Source: Rhodanobacter sp. (lineage in GTDB: Bacteria; Pseudomonadota; Gammaproteobacteria; Xanthomonadales; Rhodanobacteraceae). From it: a stretch of 64,000 nt of DNA. The stretch lies in NCBI GenBank assembly GCA_040371205.1, contig AP031382.1, positions 1,175,562 through 1,239,561 of the forward strand, in the 5' to 3' direction. This document shows, piece after piece, positions 8,169 through 15,153 of the stretch (the first letter of the stretch is position 1; every line of letters starts with the position of its first letter). Below the pieces are notes generated by a model. It did not search any database and was not told where the DNA came from. It worked only from the letters and a program-made list of their open reading frames with translations. A program made the translations under genes and the position numbers.

Positions 8169-8897
8169 TCAGGCCAGACGCGTAGGCCGCTTCAAGGCTA
8201 TGTGCTGGGAGCGTTCGAGCACGCGGCCAAAGATCGCCTCGGCGGCGGTCGGGTCCTCAAAGAACCCATCCCAGTCTTCCGGCGCATTCGGGGAGGCGAT
8301 CAGGACCGCACTGCCATGGCGTCGGCGCAGATCGAGGATTTCCCGCAAGGCATGGCTCTGCTTGCTGTCAGCGGGTTCCAGGGCAAAGTCGTCCAACACC
8401 AGTAGTTTCATCCGGCCCAGCCGTTTCAGAAACGCGGGCCAAGTGCCGCTGGCCTTCTCCATGATGCACTCGGCCAGGAGTTCCGGCGTGCGCCGGTAGG
8501 ACACGGACACACGCTGCAAGGCGGCCTCCCGTGCGAGGGCGGCGGCCAGATAGGTTTTGCCAGCCTGGGTTTCGCCGGTGATCAGCACCGTGTGGCCGCG
8601 CTGGATCCAATCCCCGGTGGCCAGGTTGGCCAGGAGCTGAGTGGGCAACCCGCGCGTGGCACTGGGCCTGATGTCGGCCAGCGTGATGGTCAACGGTAGA
8701 TCGGCTTGGGCCAGGAAGCGCTGGGCGCGCTTCGTGGCGGTGGCTTGGGCCTGGGCATCCACCAGCGCCAGAATGCAGTCGGCATGGGATCGGCCAAGGC
8801 TGGCCGGATCCTTGGCCCACTGTTCCAGGCGCGCCGCCATGGGGCCCAGCTTCAAGGCTTTCAGGGCCGACACGGCGCGCTGCTGATCGCTCAACAT
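8169..8897 (-). CDS. istB: IS21-family transposition helper ATPase IstB
   Basis: IstB is a AAA+ ATPase related to DnaC that delivers target DNA to the IstA transposase. The 242-residue protein shows TGETQAGKTYLAAALA (Walker A; the usual GxxGxGKS is altered to GETQAGKT) near 104-119 and LLVLDDFAL (Walker B) near 165-173, followed by RHGSAVLIASPNAPEDW (sensor region). Its start overlaps the 3' end of istA by 7 bases, the usual arrangement for coupled translation. Length is normal for the family and no frameshift is seen, so it appears functional. Confidence 0.92.
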   Translation of the reverse strand: MLSDQQRAVSALKALKLGPMAARLEQWAKDPASLGRSHADCILALVDAQAQATATKRAQRFLAQADLPLTITLADIRPSATRGLPTQLLANLATGDWIQRGHTVLITGETQAGKTYLAAALAREAALQRVSVSYRRTPELLAECIMEKASGTWPAFLKRLGRMKLLVLDDFALEPADSKQSHALREILDLRRRHGSAVLIASPNAPEDWDGFFEDPTAAEAIFGRVLERSQHIALKRPTRLA

Positions 8898-10414
8898 GGC
8901 GTCTCCTCGGATCGCTGGGTGTGATAGCGGGCGCCGCGCGCGTGGGAGGCGCGTGGAACGGTGATGGTCGAGGCTTCCTGAGCCGTCGCCTGATTGTCGA
9001 GCACCCGCTTCAACGTCGTGATCTTGGGCGACCCCAGTTCAAAGGTGGCCTGGGCGGCCCGATCCAGCACCGCCGTGCCGTGCTTGCGGGCCAGCGACCG
9101 CACCTTGTCGCAGGCGGGCAAGCCTTGGAACGGCTGGGCACGGTTGACCTGGTGGCGGACGAAGCGAAGCACGTGCGGGCCGGCTTCCTTGGCCCAGGCC
9201 ACCATGCCATCCGGGGTGCGTTCGGCTTGCGCGCGGTGAGCTTCTGGCTGGTGTGCAGTGGCCGTGGTGTGCTCGCCCGTGGCAGGGTTGCGGGGATGAT
9301 GAGCCACGGTCTTCTGCCGGTGGCGCACCTCCACCGTGTCGTCGGTCACCCGGACTTCCACCCGCTGTCCGATCAAACCGTGGGGCACCGAATAGAAATG
9401 ACCTGCCACGGGGATGTGGTAGTCCTTGGGCACCGTCGGCACCACCAGCCATTCCGCGTAGACGTAGGGCTCGGGCGGCAAGGGTCGAAGCGCGGCGCGT
9501 TCCAGTTGCTCGAAACGCTGGCGCCGGCTAACCCCATCCTTGGCCATGGCGCGACCGTTGGCCTCATCCAGCAAGGCAGCCACCGCGGCGTTGAGTTCGT
9601 CCAGCGAGTAGAAATGTTGGTGACGCAGGCGCGCCAGGATGCGGTGCTGAGCGAACTTCACCCCGGCTTCTACTGACGCTTTGTCGCGTGGGTGCGAGGG
9701 ACGCGTGGGCAACACCGCCAGACCGTAGTGCCGGGCCAGGTCGGCATAGGCACGCTGGATCTTCGGGGTCTTGCCGGCGGTCGTCACCGCCGATTTCAGG
9801 TTGTCCGGCACCAGCACCTGCGGCAAGCCACCGAAATATTCAAACATCGCCACGTGGGCCCGGAGAAAGTCGGGCACCTGCTGCGTGGCCGTGCACATGG
9901 CGAACATCAACGAGCTGGCGCCCAGCACACCGACGAACAGCTCCACCGGCACCTTGTGGCCCGTGGTGGCATCGAGGTAATACGGCCGCAGCCCGGAGTA
10001 ATCCACAAACACCCGCTCCCCCGGCACATGGTGCTGGCGCATCACCGTCGGCAACGTGTGGCGGAAGCGCCGAAGCTTCGCCGCCAAGTGCGAATAGCAC
10101 AACGCCGTGTCGGGGTTCTCCCGCTTGTAGTCCTCCCAGAGCAGTTGAAGGGTCATGCCCTTGGCTTGGAGCTGATCATGGAGCAGCGACAGGTCGGGCA
10201 CTTCCTTCCGGCGGCCCCCGGAGCGCGGGCGGTTCAGCCGTTCCTGCAAGGCCAGCGGCCCCAGTTCTGCAATGTTCTTCCAAACCAATGCCTTCGCCCG
10301 GGCGAGCTGCCGATAGCGCCCCACCGTGGTTTTCGAGACGCCCACAGAAGCGGCAATCTCCCGATCGCTCAGGGTGGTCGTCAAGATCAGGCGAACAACA
10401 TCGTAGGTTTGCAT
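8891..10414 (-). CDS. istA: IS21-family transposase IstA
   Basis: The DDE transposase of the element. An N-terminal helix-turn-helix (LSDREIAASVGVSKTTVGRYR) is followed by an RNase H-like catalytic domain: VFVDYSG (first Asp), VPDNLKSAV (second Asp) and DKASVEAGVKF (Glu). The C-terminal beta-barrel part includes YSVPHGLIGQRVEVRVT. The start at 10414 is chosen because GGAG lies six bases upstream; an open frame extends further to 10471. At 507 residues it is full length and all three acidic residues are present, so the enzyme is probably active if the ends are intact. Confidence 0.92.
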   Translation of the reverse strand: MQTYDVVRLILTTTLSDREIAASVGVSKTTVGRYRQLARAKALVWKNIAELGPLALQERLNRPRSGGRRKEVPDLSLLHDQLQAKGMTLQLLWEDYKRENPDTALCYSHLAAKLRRFRHTLPTVMRQHHVPGERVFVDYSGLRPYYLDATTGHKVPVELFVGVLGASSLMFAMCTATQQVPDFLRAHVAMFEYFGGLPQVLVPDNLKSAVTTAGKTPKIQRAYADLARHYGLAVLPTRPSHPRDKASVEAGVKFAQHRILARLRHQHFYSLDELNAAVAALLDEANGRAMAKDGVSRRQRFEQLERAALRPLPPEPYVYAEWLVVPTVPKDYHIPVAGHFYSVPHGLIGQRVEVRVTDDTVEVRHRQKTVAHHPRNPATGEHTTATAHQPEAHRAQAERTPDGMVAWAKEAGPHVLRFVRHQVNRAQPFQGLPACDKVRSLARKHGTAVLDRAAQATFELGSPKITTLKRVLDNQATAQEASTITVPRASHARGARYHTQRSEETPC

Positions 10415-10590
10415 CGGCCACTCCATCGGGAAGAAGGGGCGCCGTTTTAGCGGGATTTGGAGGGCTGTCAAGCGAGCCGATCGGAATCAAGTCAGCGCTT
10501 AGCCTGCACGGGGAACGCGCTTAAAAATACGGCTTTTCAGGGTGCCGTGGCGATACGCGTGGGGGTCGAATTGAGAGCCGAAGGCGGCGC

Positions 10591-10620
10591 AAAAGAAAGG
10601 CCGCCCACAATGGGGCGGCC
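10591..10620 (-). terminator. Rho-independent terminator for the 10693-11585 genes
   Basis: Read on the minus strand, GGCCGCCC, a short loop and GGGCGGCC form a GC-rich hairpin (10599-10620), followed by a T-rich run at 10591-10598. It lies 73 bases past the stop of the membrane protein gene and separates it from the IS21 element. Confidence 0.8.
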
Positions 10621-10692
10621 CTCAGGTTCGCGGTGCATCGGCGAAAACGCCTGACTTCCCGTTTTACCCAAGCCTGGTGCGGAGAATAGCGG

Positions 10693-11220
10693 TCAGGGGT
10701 TCAACATCGCCGTCAGTCGGGCATGCCATTCCTTCGCCAGTTCATGCTGGAAGTGACTGCCCATTTTGATCTTGTGGGTGGGGTGATCCACGTCGGCTGT
10801 TGTGAGGATCAGGTAGTTGTCGTTGTGCCAGATCTTGCCGTAGCCGTTGGGCTGATCCACCCACTCGTGCTTCCACCGGCGGACGTCCTCACGATTGAGG
10901 AGCCATTCCTTGCCCTTGGTGTCGCGGAACCACACTTGGCCTGTGGCCGCATTGATGGCGACATTCTTGGCGTGGTGCGTGGCTTCGAAAGAATGGCCAT
11001 TCGCGTGCAGCGTGATTGGCCCAGCGTTCTCGGTCTTGGGCTGGGGTTTGAAGACCGGAAAGAGCCGAGGCAACAGGAACCACACTGCGACCATGCAGCC
11101 GGGCACAAGCAAGCCAGGGGGCAGGAAGCGAAGCCCCACCACAAAAAACAGGAGCCATCCGGCGATGAAGCCAGCAACGATGGACAAGGCGACGCGCACA
11201 ATTTGGATCAGGATGCCCAT
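10693..11220 (-). CDS. Small membrane-anchored protein of unknown function
   Basis: The 175-residue protein has two hydrophobic segments near residues 1-25 and 28-55, then a soluble domain of about 120 residues rich in Trp and His (NATGQVWFRDTKGKEWLLNR, VDHPTHKIKMGSHF) with no family I recognise. An AGGGGG ribosome site lies six bases before the ATG at 11220, which decides the start. It follows the lipoprotein gene by 11 bases and is probably co-transcribed, ending at the hairpin terminator. The topology suggests an inner-membrane protein with a large domain on one side. Confidence 0.65.
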   Translation of the reverse strand: MGILIQIVRVALSIVAGFIAGWLLFFVVGLRFLPPGLLVPGCMVAVWFLLPRLFPVFKPQPKTENAGPITLHANGHSFEATHHAKNVAINAATGQVWFRDTKGKEWLLNREDVRRWKHEWVDQPNGYGKIWHNDNYLILTTADVDHPTHKIKMGSHFQHELAKEWHARLTAMLNP

Positions 11221-11231
11221 GCTGATCCCCC

Positions 11232-11585
11232 TCACTGGTTTGACTGGGTGTTTTCAGCCCGCAGGTATTTCCCATTGCGGTCGAAATACAAATAGCTGTC
11301 CTTGTCGCTCGTGTTCGCTTTGACCGGGGCAAAGGGCACGTAATCGCCCACGGACGATTTGCTGACGATGACCTGATAGTGGAGGCGCGTGGTGCCATCG
11401 CTTTCAGTCTCACGCTCCTGGGGCTGCCCCAAGGCGGCGATGACCTGATCCATCGTCGTTTGGTGTGGAACGAAGCTTTGAACCGCGCTTTGGTTGAAGT
11501 CTTTGCCAATGGTCGTGGCGCAACCAGCCAGCAACAGCAACGTCATCACGCTCAGCGTCAGCACAACCTTCCTTGCGGTTTTCAT
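11232..11585 (-). CDS. SmpA/OmlA-like small lipoprotein
   Basis: Residues 1-22 form a lipoprotein signal ending in LLLAGC (Cys21 the lipidation site). The mature part has HQTTMDQVIAALGQPQERE, resembling the first helix of the SmpA/OmlA (BamE-like) fold, in which a short helix carries the T-x(3)-V-x(2)-x-LG-x-P pattern. At 117 residues it has the usual size. It starts a two-gene unit with the membrane protein and is divergent from the XRE regulator across a region with operator-like repeats. Whether it associates with outer-membrane assembly or with the accessory element is not known. Confidence 0.7.
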   Translation of the reverse strand: MKTARKVVLTLSVMTLLLLAGCATTIGKDFNQSAVQSFVPHQTTMDQVIAALGQPQERETESDGTTRLHYQVIVSKSSVGDYVPFAPVKANTSDKDSYLYFDRNGKYLRAENTQSNQ

Positions 11586-11620
11586 CTGCGGGTTCCCCTT
11601 GGTTGAGTGTGGTCGAGAGA

Positions 11621-11673
11621 TTACCCGTTTAATGGGTTAGATGCTGACTTTACAGTAAACGTCCACCGGGTAA
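11621..11673. promoter_or_regulatory. Candidate operators between lipoprotein and XRE genes
   Basis: TTACCCG at 11621-11627 begins an imperfect palindrome ending in GGGT (11634-11637), and CGGGTAA at 11667-11673 is its inverted half-site. TTTACAGTAAA (11649-11659) is a third palindrome between them. These lie in the 118-base divergent interval in front of an XRE regulator, where an autoregulatory operator is expected. Confidence 0.45.
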
Positions 11674-11703
11674 TAACGTCTGGGCCGCCCACCGGGGACG
11701 GCC

Positions 11704-11994
11704 ATGAAACGCGCATCCATCCACACACCTGAGCACAGCGAACTGGTCTTGTTGCTCAAAGACCTTCGGCTCAAATCCGGCTTGTCCCAAGCGGAGGTGG
11801 CCGAAGCCTTGGAACGGCCCCAGACCTACGTGTCGGCCATCGAGGTGGGCCAGCGTGGGGTGGATCTGATCCAGGTGCGGGAGTTGTGCCGGCTCTATGG
11901 CGTGGACTTCATCGCGTTCGCCAAGCTTTTCGAGGAACGCTTGAAGAGCCGAGAAAGCGAACGGCGACCACCTCGCAGGCGGCGCAGAAGTTAG
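11704..11994 (+). CDS. XRE-family helix-turn-helix transcriptional regulator
   Basis: This 96-residue protein has a Cro/C1-type HTH at about residues 16-70: LLKDLRLKSGLSQAEVAEALERPQ, TYVSAIEVGQRGVD and LRELCRLYGVD. The tail is very basic (RRPPRRRRRS). It has no other domain, so it is probably a small repressor. It is divergently arranged with the lipoprotein/membrane-protein unit, and repeats in the shared promoter region suggest it controls that unit and itself. Confidence 0.88.
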   Translation: MKRASIHTPEHSELVLLLKDLRLKSGLSQAEVAEALERPQTYVSAIEVGQRGVDLIQVRELCRLYGVDFIAFAKLFEERLKSRESERRPPRRRRRS

Positions 11995-12073
11995 ATCCCG
12001 TGTTTGCCCTTCGGGCGGGCCAACATCGAGCGCCGGACGTCACCGGCGCCCGCTATTGACCATGATGCGGCCA

Positions 12074-12763
12074 CTACCCTTCCAAGGGGAGGGTGATGTT
12101 CTTTGGCGTGGTATCGGGGGCGGGGCCTCGGCCGGTGCGCGCCCAGGGTTCCAGGGGGCTTTTGTAATGCAGCGTGTGAAAGGTGTTGCCGAACACATCG
12201 TCATATTCGAGCACCAGGATCCACGAGCTACCGTATAGCCCCCACAAATCTTGGTCGTTGAACGAGCTGTGGGGACGAACAGGGATTTCCACGTTGCCCG
12301 ATGCGTCTTTGTATGAACCCTTGGCGGCCAAGGGGGCCAGTTCTACCCAAGGCGCAAAGCCACGTATTCCATTGGGGCGCGCATGTAGTCGGATGTTGAG
12401 GGCAGCACCAGACCCGATGTTTTCAAGGGAGCAAATCAGCCTAACGACTGGTTCTGGGCCACTCGCCCCTGGTGTGGTCAGCATGTTTTCTCGGTGGGCG
12501 ATGCTACTGCTCTTGCAGGGTGCGAGCACCAACAGGGGCCGAAAGGAGTCTTCGTGGTGCCGCTGGTCTTGCTCACGCGTCGCGGCGAAATGTTCGTTTG
12601 TTTCCCGTCGCTGTTGTTGACCTTCAAGGATTGCATCGCGGGTGAACCAAGCCATGATGGCGGTGGCCACTGCGGCGGCTGCCGTAGCGATGGCGGTGAT
12701 GGCGTCCCAATTGATGCACGAAGTTGTCTTTTCGGTGGCTTGCGCGACGGTGAATAAATCCAT
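12074..12763 (-). CDS. Single-pass membrane protein of unknown function
   Basis: A 229-residue protein with one hydrophobic segment near residues 17-40 (WDAITAIATAAAAVATAIMAW), a charged Gln/Arg/Glu-rich coiled-coil-like stretch (near 45-75) and a beta-rich C-terminal domain containing VRLICSLENIGSGAALNIRL, a phrase common in small membrane proteins beside defence and island genes. The final residues are Pro/Thr-rich. No catalytic motif is seen. It is isolated between the XRE gene and the integrase remnant, convergent with the former. Its function cannot be given. Confidence 0.65.
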   Translation of the reverse strand: MDLFTVAQATEKTTSCINWDAITAIATAAAAVATAIMAWFTRDAILEGQQQRRETNEHFAATREQDQRHHEDSFRPLLVLAPCKSSSIAHRENMLTTPGASGPEPVVRLICSLENIGSGAALNIRLHARPNGIRGFAPWVELAPLAAKGSYKDASGNVEIPVRPHSSFNDQDLWGLYGSSWILVLEYDDVFGNTFHTLHYKSPLEPWARTGRGPAPDTTPKNITLPLEG

Positions 12764-12900
12764 GATGGCCCCCTGATCCTTGCCTGGTCAGAAGTATAGG
12801 AACCCGTGATAGCCTTCGGCGAACTTGGTCACCTCGGGAGGTCAAACTTTCCGACCTGGCTGGGCGTCGCAGGGCTTGTCTGGCTGGGGTGTCGATCCGC

Positions 12901-12917
12901 TCCCTCTCTCTCCGCCA
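12901..12917 (+). other. tRNA-Ser 3' end (attachment-site scar)
   Basis: TCCCTCTCTCTCCGCCA is the 3' acceptor sequence of a bacterial tRNA-Ser including CCA. The upstream sequence (GGGTGTCGATCCGC) is not a proper T-arm and no tRNA body is present, so only the 3' end exists here, as left by integration at a tRNA-Ser gene. A tRNA-type terminator follows at 12929 and an integrase remnant at 13005. Confidence 0.65.
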
Positions 12918-12928
12918 GTACTGCGAAG

Positions 12929-12951
12929 CCCCTGTTTTTACAGGGGTTTTT
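12929..12951 (+). terminator. Rho-independent terminator after the tRNA-Ser remnant
   Basis: CCCCTG, loop TTTTTA, CAGGGG, then TTTTT. This compact hairpin lies 12 bases after the CCA, as is usual downstream of tRNA genes, and supports the view that the block was duplicated from a tRNA-Ser locus. Confidence 0.75.
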
Positions 12952-13004
12952 GCTTTTCTGAGGAAGGGCTTGTCGCTCCACATATCGCTCCACAGCGAGC
13001 CGAT

Positions 13005-13196
13005 ATGCGCATCCCCAACTATCTCAGGTTGGCACCTTCAGGGGTCTGGCACTTTCGCCAACGACTGCCTTCCAGACAGGCCCGTGAGAGGGGCAAGCAC
13101 GAGGTCACGCGAAGCCTCGGTACCCGCGACTTGCTGACAGCCCAGCAACGGGTTGGATCAAAAGCTCTCAGAGGAGTTGTGGTCGGGCCCTCTTGA
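13005..13196 (+). pseudogene. Truncated tyrosine integrase (DUF6538-type N-terminus)
   Basis: The first 48 residues (MRIPNYLRLAPSGVWHFRQR, then TRSLGTRDLLTAQQ) match the N-terminal arm-type domain of phage/island integrases. After about 13148 the resemblance stops, and the frame ends at 13196 with unrelated residues. No core-binding or catalytic domain follows. It lies 88 bases after the tRNA-Ser scar, the usual place for an island integrase. The remainder was probably lost when the next block (13200 onward) was inserted or by deletion. Confidence 0.65.
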
Positions 13197-13395
13197 GGGA
13201 GCTTTTGGTTCCGCCCAGTCCCAAGCTGACCATGCCAGACGACTTCAGGAAGAGCGTCTGGTCATGGTGGTAGCATCTTCGATGAGGTGAGCTAGGCGCA
13301 GCGATGCAGTACGAATGGTGGCAGCCTGTCACCCTTTGCCAAAGGCCGGCATGTTGCGCTGCTTTTAGTCTGGAAGCAGAATCTCGCCAAGGGAC

Positions 13396-13415
13396 GATAA
13401 CTAGGAATTATCAGC
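13396..13415 (+). repeat. Left copy of inverted Xer-like recombination site
   Basis: GATAACTAGGAATTATCAGC is an exact reverse complement of 15129-15148. The site has arms ending TAA and TTA around a 7-base spacer (CTAGGAA), the layout of dif/Xer-type crossover sites. The methyltransferase start codon follows it immediately. The left-most three bases of the arm differ from the right copy. Confidence 0.7.
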
Positions 13416-14144
13416 TTGGATATACATCGAATTCCCACGGAAAAAGTAAGGGATTTATACAATCGCCTCGAAAACATGTGGGGGGCTGACCATTGGCACG
13501 CACATACTAAGAAGTGGCTCAATACTTACTTGAGAAAGCAAATATCGTTGGCTGAAAAAGCTACAACCGTTCTGCATGTAGGTTCCGCCGGAGTCGACTA
13601 CGGCTTGGTGGGCAGCATGACTTGCCACGTCGATGTTGCCGATAAGAAGTTAACTGGAGTTCCAAACGCAGTTATAGGTGACATACATTCTTTGCCAATT
13701 AAGCCTGACTCGGTGGATTTTTGTACTTGTGTTGGTTCAGTACTTAACTACTGTGATGCAGTTGTCTCGTTGTTGCAGGTGTCTTCCGTCATCAAGGCAG
13801 GAGGGCATCTTGTTTTGGAGTTTGAAACAAGCGAAAGCTGGGAGTATTTTGGTTCTGATGTTTATAACTTAGGTGTAACGTCCACACATACCTTTTATGG
13901 TGGAGACCCAGACTGTACGTTGTGGATCTACTCATTGACATTCATCAAAGAAATCCTCTTAAAACATGGATTTCGTGTGAAGGATGAAAGCAGGAGCCAT
14001 GTTCTATCTAGCTTAATTTATCGACTTACTCACAACGAAAAATTCTCGACGAAATTCGCATCTTTTGACCACATTTCTGGAAAAATCCCGCTCTTACGAC
14101 GTGGGGCAAGCAATGTCATTTTGCTTTGCCAAAAATCCCTTTGA
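13416..14144 (+). CDS. SAM-dependent methyltransferase (class I, Methyltransf_11-like)
   Basis: The 242-residue protein has a Rossmann-type motif I (TVLHVGSAGVDYG, near 50-62), an acidic position in VDVADKK, motif II-like PDSVDFCTCVGSVLNY and motif III-like VIKAGGHLVLEFE. The substrate is unknown. The start is a TTG directly after the recombination site; no strong ribosome site is seen. The gene is clearly more AT-rich than the backbone, indicating foreign origin. Its last 29 bases overlap the 3' end of the convergent acetyltransferase gene. Such small methyltransferases are common cargo of recombinase-moved cassettes. Confidence 0.75.
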   Translation: MDIHRIPTEKVRDLYNRLENMWGADHWHAHTKKWLNTYLRKQISLAEKATTVLHVGSAGVDYGLVGSMTCHVDVADKKLTGVPNAVIGDIHSLPIKPDSVDFCTCVGSVLNYCDAVVSLLQVSSVIKAGGHLVLEFETSESWEYFGSDVYNLGVTSTHTFYGGDPDCTLWIYSLTFIKEILLKHGFRVKDESRSHVLSSLIYRLTHNEKFSTKFASFDHISGKIPLLRRGASNVILLCQKSL

Positions 14145-15126
14145 ATACTTTGCTCAACTCCTTCAATGCAGGCGTTGCGCGCTTGTCACTCACGGACGCT
14201 AGAGCAAGATACAGGAAGGTTACAAGAAGAAGGGATAGCGCCATCAGTGGCACACTTATTTTAAAAATAGCTCTCAAAGTAAGAAAGGTCGCAAGCCATG
14301 TAAGAATAAGAGTAATGGGAAACAGCAGCTCCTTGATCGGAAGACTTTTCTCTTTGATGTTCACCGGAGATGATTTCTCAGGAAAGTGCCTTAAGCCATT
14401 TACAACCACTGATTCCCTCTTAACTTGCGCCTCTATTTTCCTGTAGAGGCGATCCACAGAACTCTTGTACTCTGACTGATACTTTTCTCCATGCACTCCA
14501 TACCAACGGACGTAGTGCTGGTAGTAGATAGAATGCACGAGCTTCAAGTAACCACCCCTTGGCAAAGAGCCATTGATTGGCTTTGGATATAGAAGCAACG
14601 CTCCTTGCAATTCACTTTCAAGGTTCGTTTGTCCAAGCTGAGGCTGGATGTAGGTGGCATCCACAACCCCAAATCCAAGCATTTTCAAAAGCCGCATCAA
14701 TGTCAAGCCGTATCTTGCTTCCGCGTCGTCTTTGAGTGGCGCAACCTCCACTGCAATATAATCAAAGGTCGGATGGTTTCGGCGTATAAACGCCTTAACG
14801 TGTTCCGCAAATTCAAAGAAGACGTTAAGACCTCCACGATATTTTTCATCAATGGTGATGTAGTCGATGACAATGATGTTGATCTCTTTGAGATAGACCA
14901 ACTCGCAGAATCCAGCGAGGTCGCGGTTTACATAAAACGCCAAAATGTGGAAGTGGTCATCAAAAGTTTTGTTGTAATGATTGAGCCAGTGCCCAATCTC
15001 ATTGGTGTCCGTCCTCAATGCTGGCAAAGTGTGACTTGCATAAATTGAGATCGCACCAACGTAAGCGCGGTCAGAGGTTGACTCAATCTCTTTGATTGAA
15101 TACTTCGCTGAATAGTCAACTGGCAT
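14116..15126 (-). CDS. GNAT-like acyltransferase with C-terminal membrane anchor
   Basis: In this 336-residue protein the N-terminal half has the GNAT pattern (HILAFYVNRDLAGFCELVY, then NIIVIDYITIDEKYRGGLN, where the R-G-G resembles the acetyl-CoA loop). Residues about 270-320 contain two hydrophobic segments (LLFPITLILTWLATFLTL and VPLMALSLLLVTFLYLAL), so the enzyme is probably held at the inner membrane. The ATG lies 2 bases inside the right recombination site and 27 bases downstream of the recombinase stop, on the same strand, so read-through transcription is likely. Low GC marks it as foreign. Confidence 0.65.
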   Translation of the reverse strand: MPVDYSAKYSIKEIESTSDRAYVGAISIYASHTLPALRTDTNEIGHWLNHYNKTFDDHFHILAFYVNRDLAGFCELVYLKEINIIVIDYITIDEKYRGGLNVFFEFAEHVKAFIRRNHPTFDYIAVEVAPLKDDAEARYGLTLMRLLKMLGFGVVDATYIQPQLGQTNLESELQGALLLYPKPINGSLPRGGYLKLVHSIYYQHYVRWYGVHGEKYQSEYKSSVDRLYRKIEAQVKRESVVVNGLRHFPEKSSPVNIKEKSLPIKELLFPITLILTWLATFLTLRAIFKISVPLMALSLLLVTFLYLALASVSDKRATPALKELSKVFKGIFGKAK

Positions 15127-15128
15127 GC

Positions 15129-15151
15129 GCTGATAATTCCTAGTTATCAGC
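15129..15151 (-). repeat. Right copy of inverted Xer-like recombination site
   Basis: A 23-base palindrome with 8-base arms (GCTGATAA and TTATCAGC) around a 7-base asymmetric spacer. Twenty bases are an exact inverted copy of 13396-13415. It lies between the recombinase stop (15154) and the acetyltransferase start (15126). The spacer makes it directional; the two copies point in opposite directions, so recombination between them would invert the 1.7 kb between. Confidence 0.72.
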
Positions 15152-15153
15152 GT

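Larger units (their letters stand above)
8169..10414 (-). mobile_element. IS21-family insertion sequence (coding core; ends not resolved)
   Basis: Overlapping istA and istB define an IS21-family element. I could not find matching terminal inverted repeats: the repeats at 7805-8050 beyond istB have no counterpart upstream of istA (10415-10600), where only unrelated sequence and a terminator belonging to another gene are seen. Either one end is degenerate or lost, or the repeats are not transposon ends. The limits given are those of the two genes. Confidence 0.8.

Noticed and set aside
8921-9676. Plus-strand ORFs of up to 250 codons across istA
   Set aside because: They are antisense frames of a clearly conserved transposase and contain no motif.
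10415-10600. Left terminal repeat of the IS21 element
   Set aside because: No segment here matches the 7805-8168 region convincingly, so I did not assign element ends.
12815-12917. An intact tRNA-Ser gene
   Set aside because: Only the last 17 bases match; the upstream 85 bases do not form acceptor, D or anticodon arms.
13157-13268. Two imperfect inverted repeats (about 13157-13210 and 13229-13268) that recall integron attC hairpins
   Set aside because: GTTGGAT near 13152 fits the attC R' box but no paired RYYYAAC box or correct spacing is present, and the neighbouring recombinase lacks the integron-integrase insertion.
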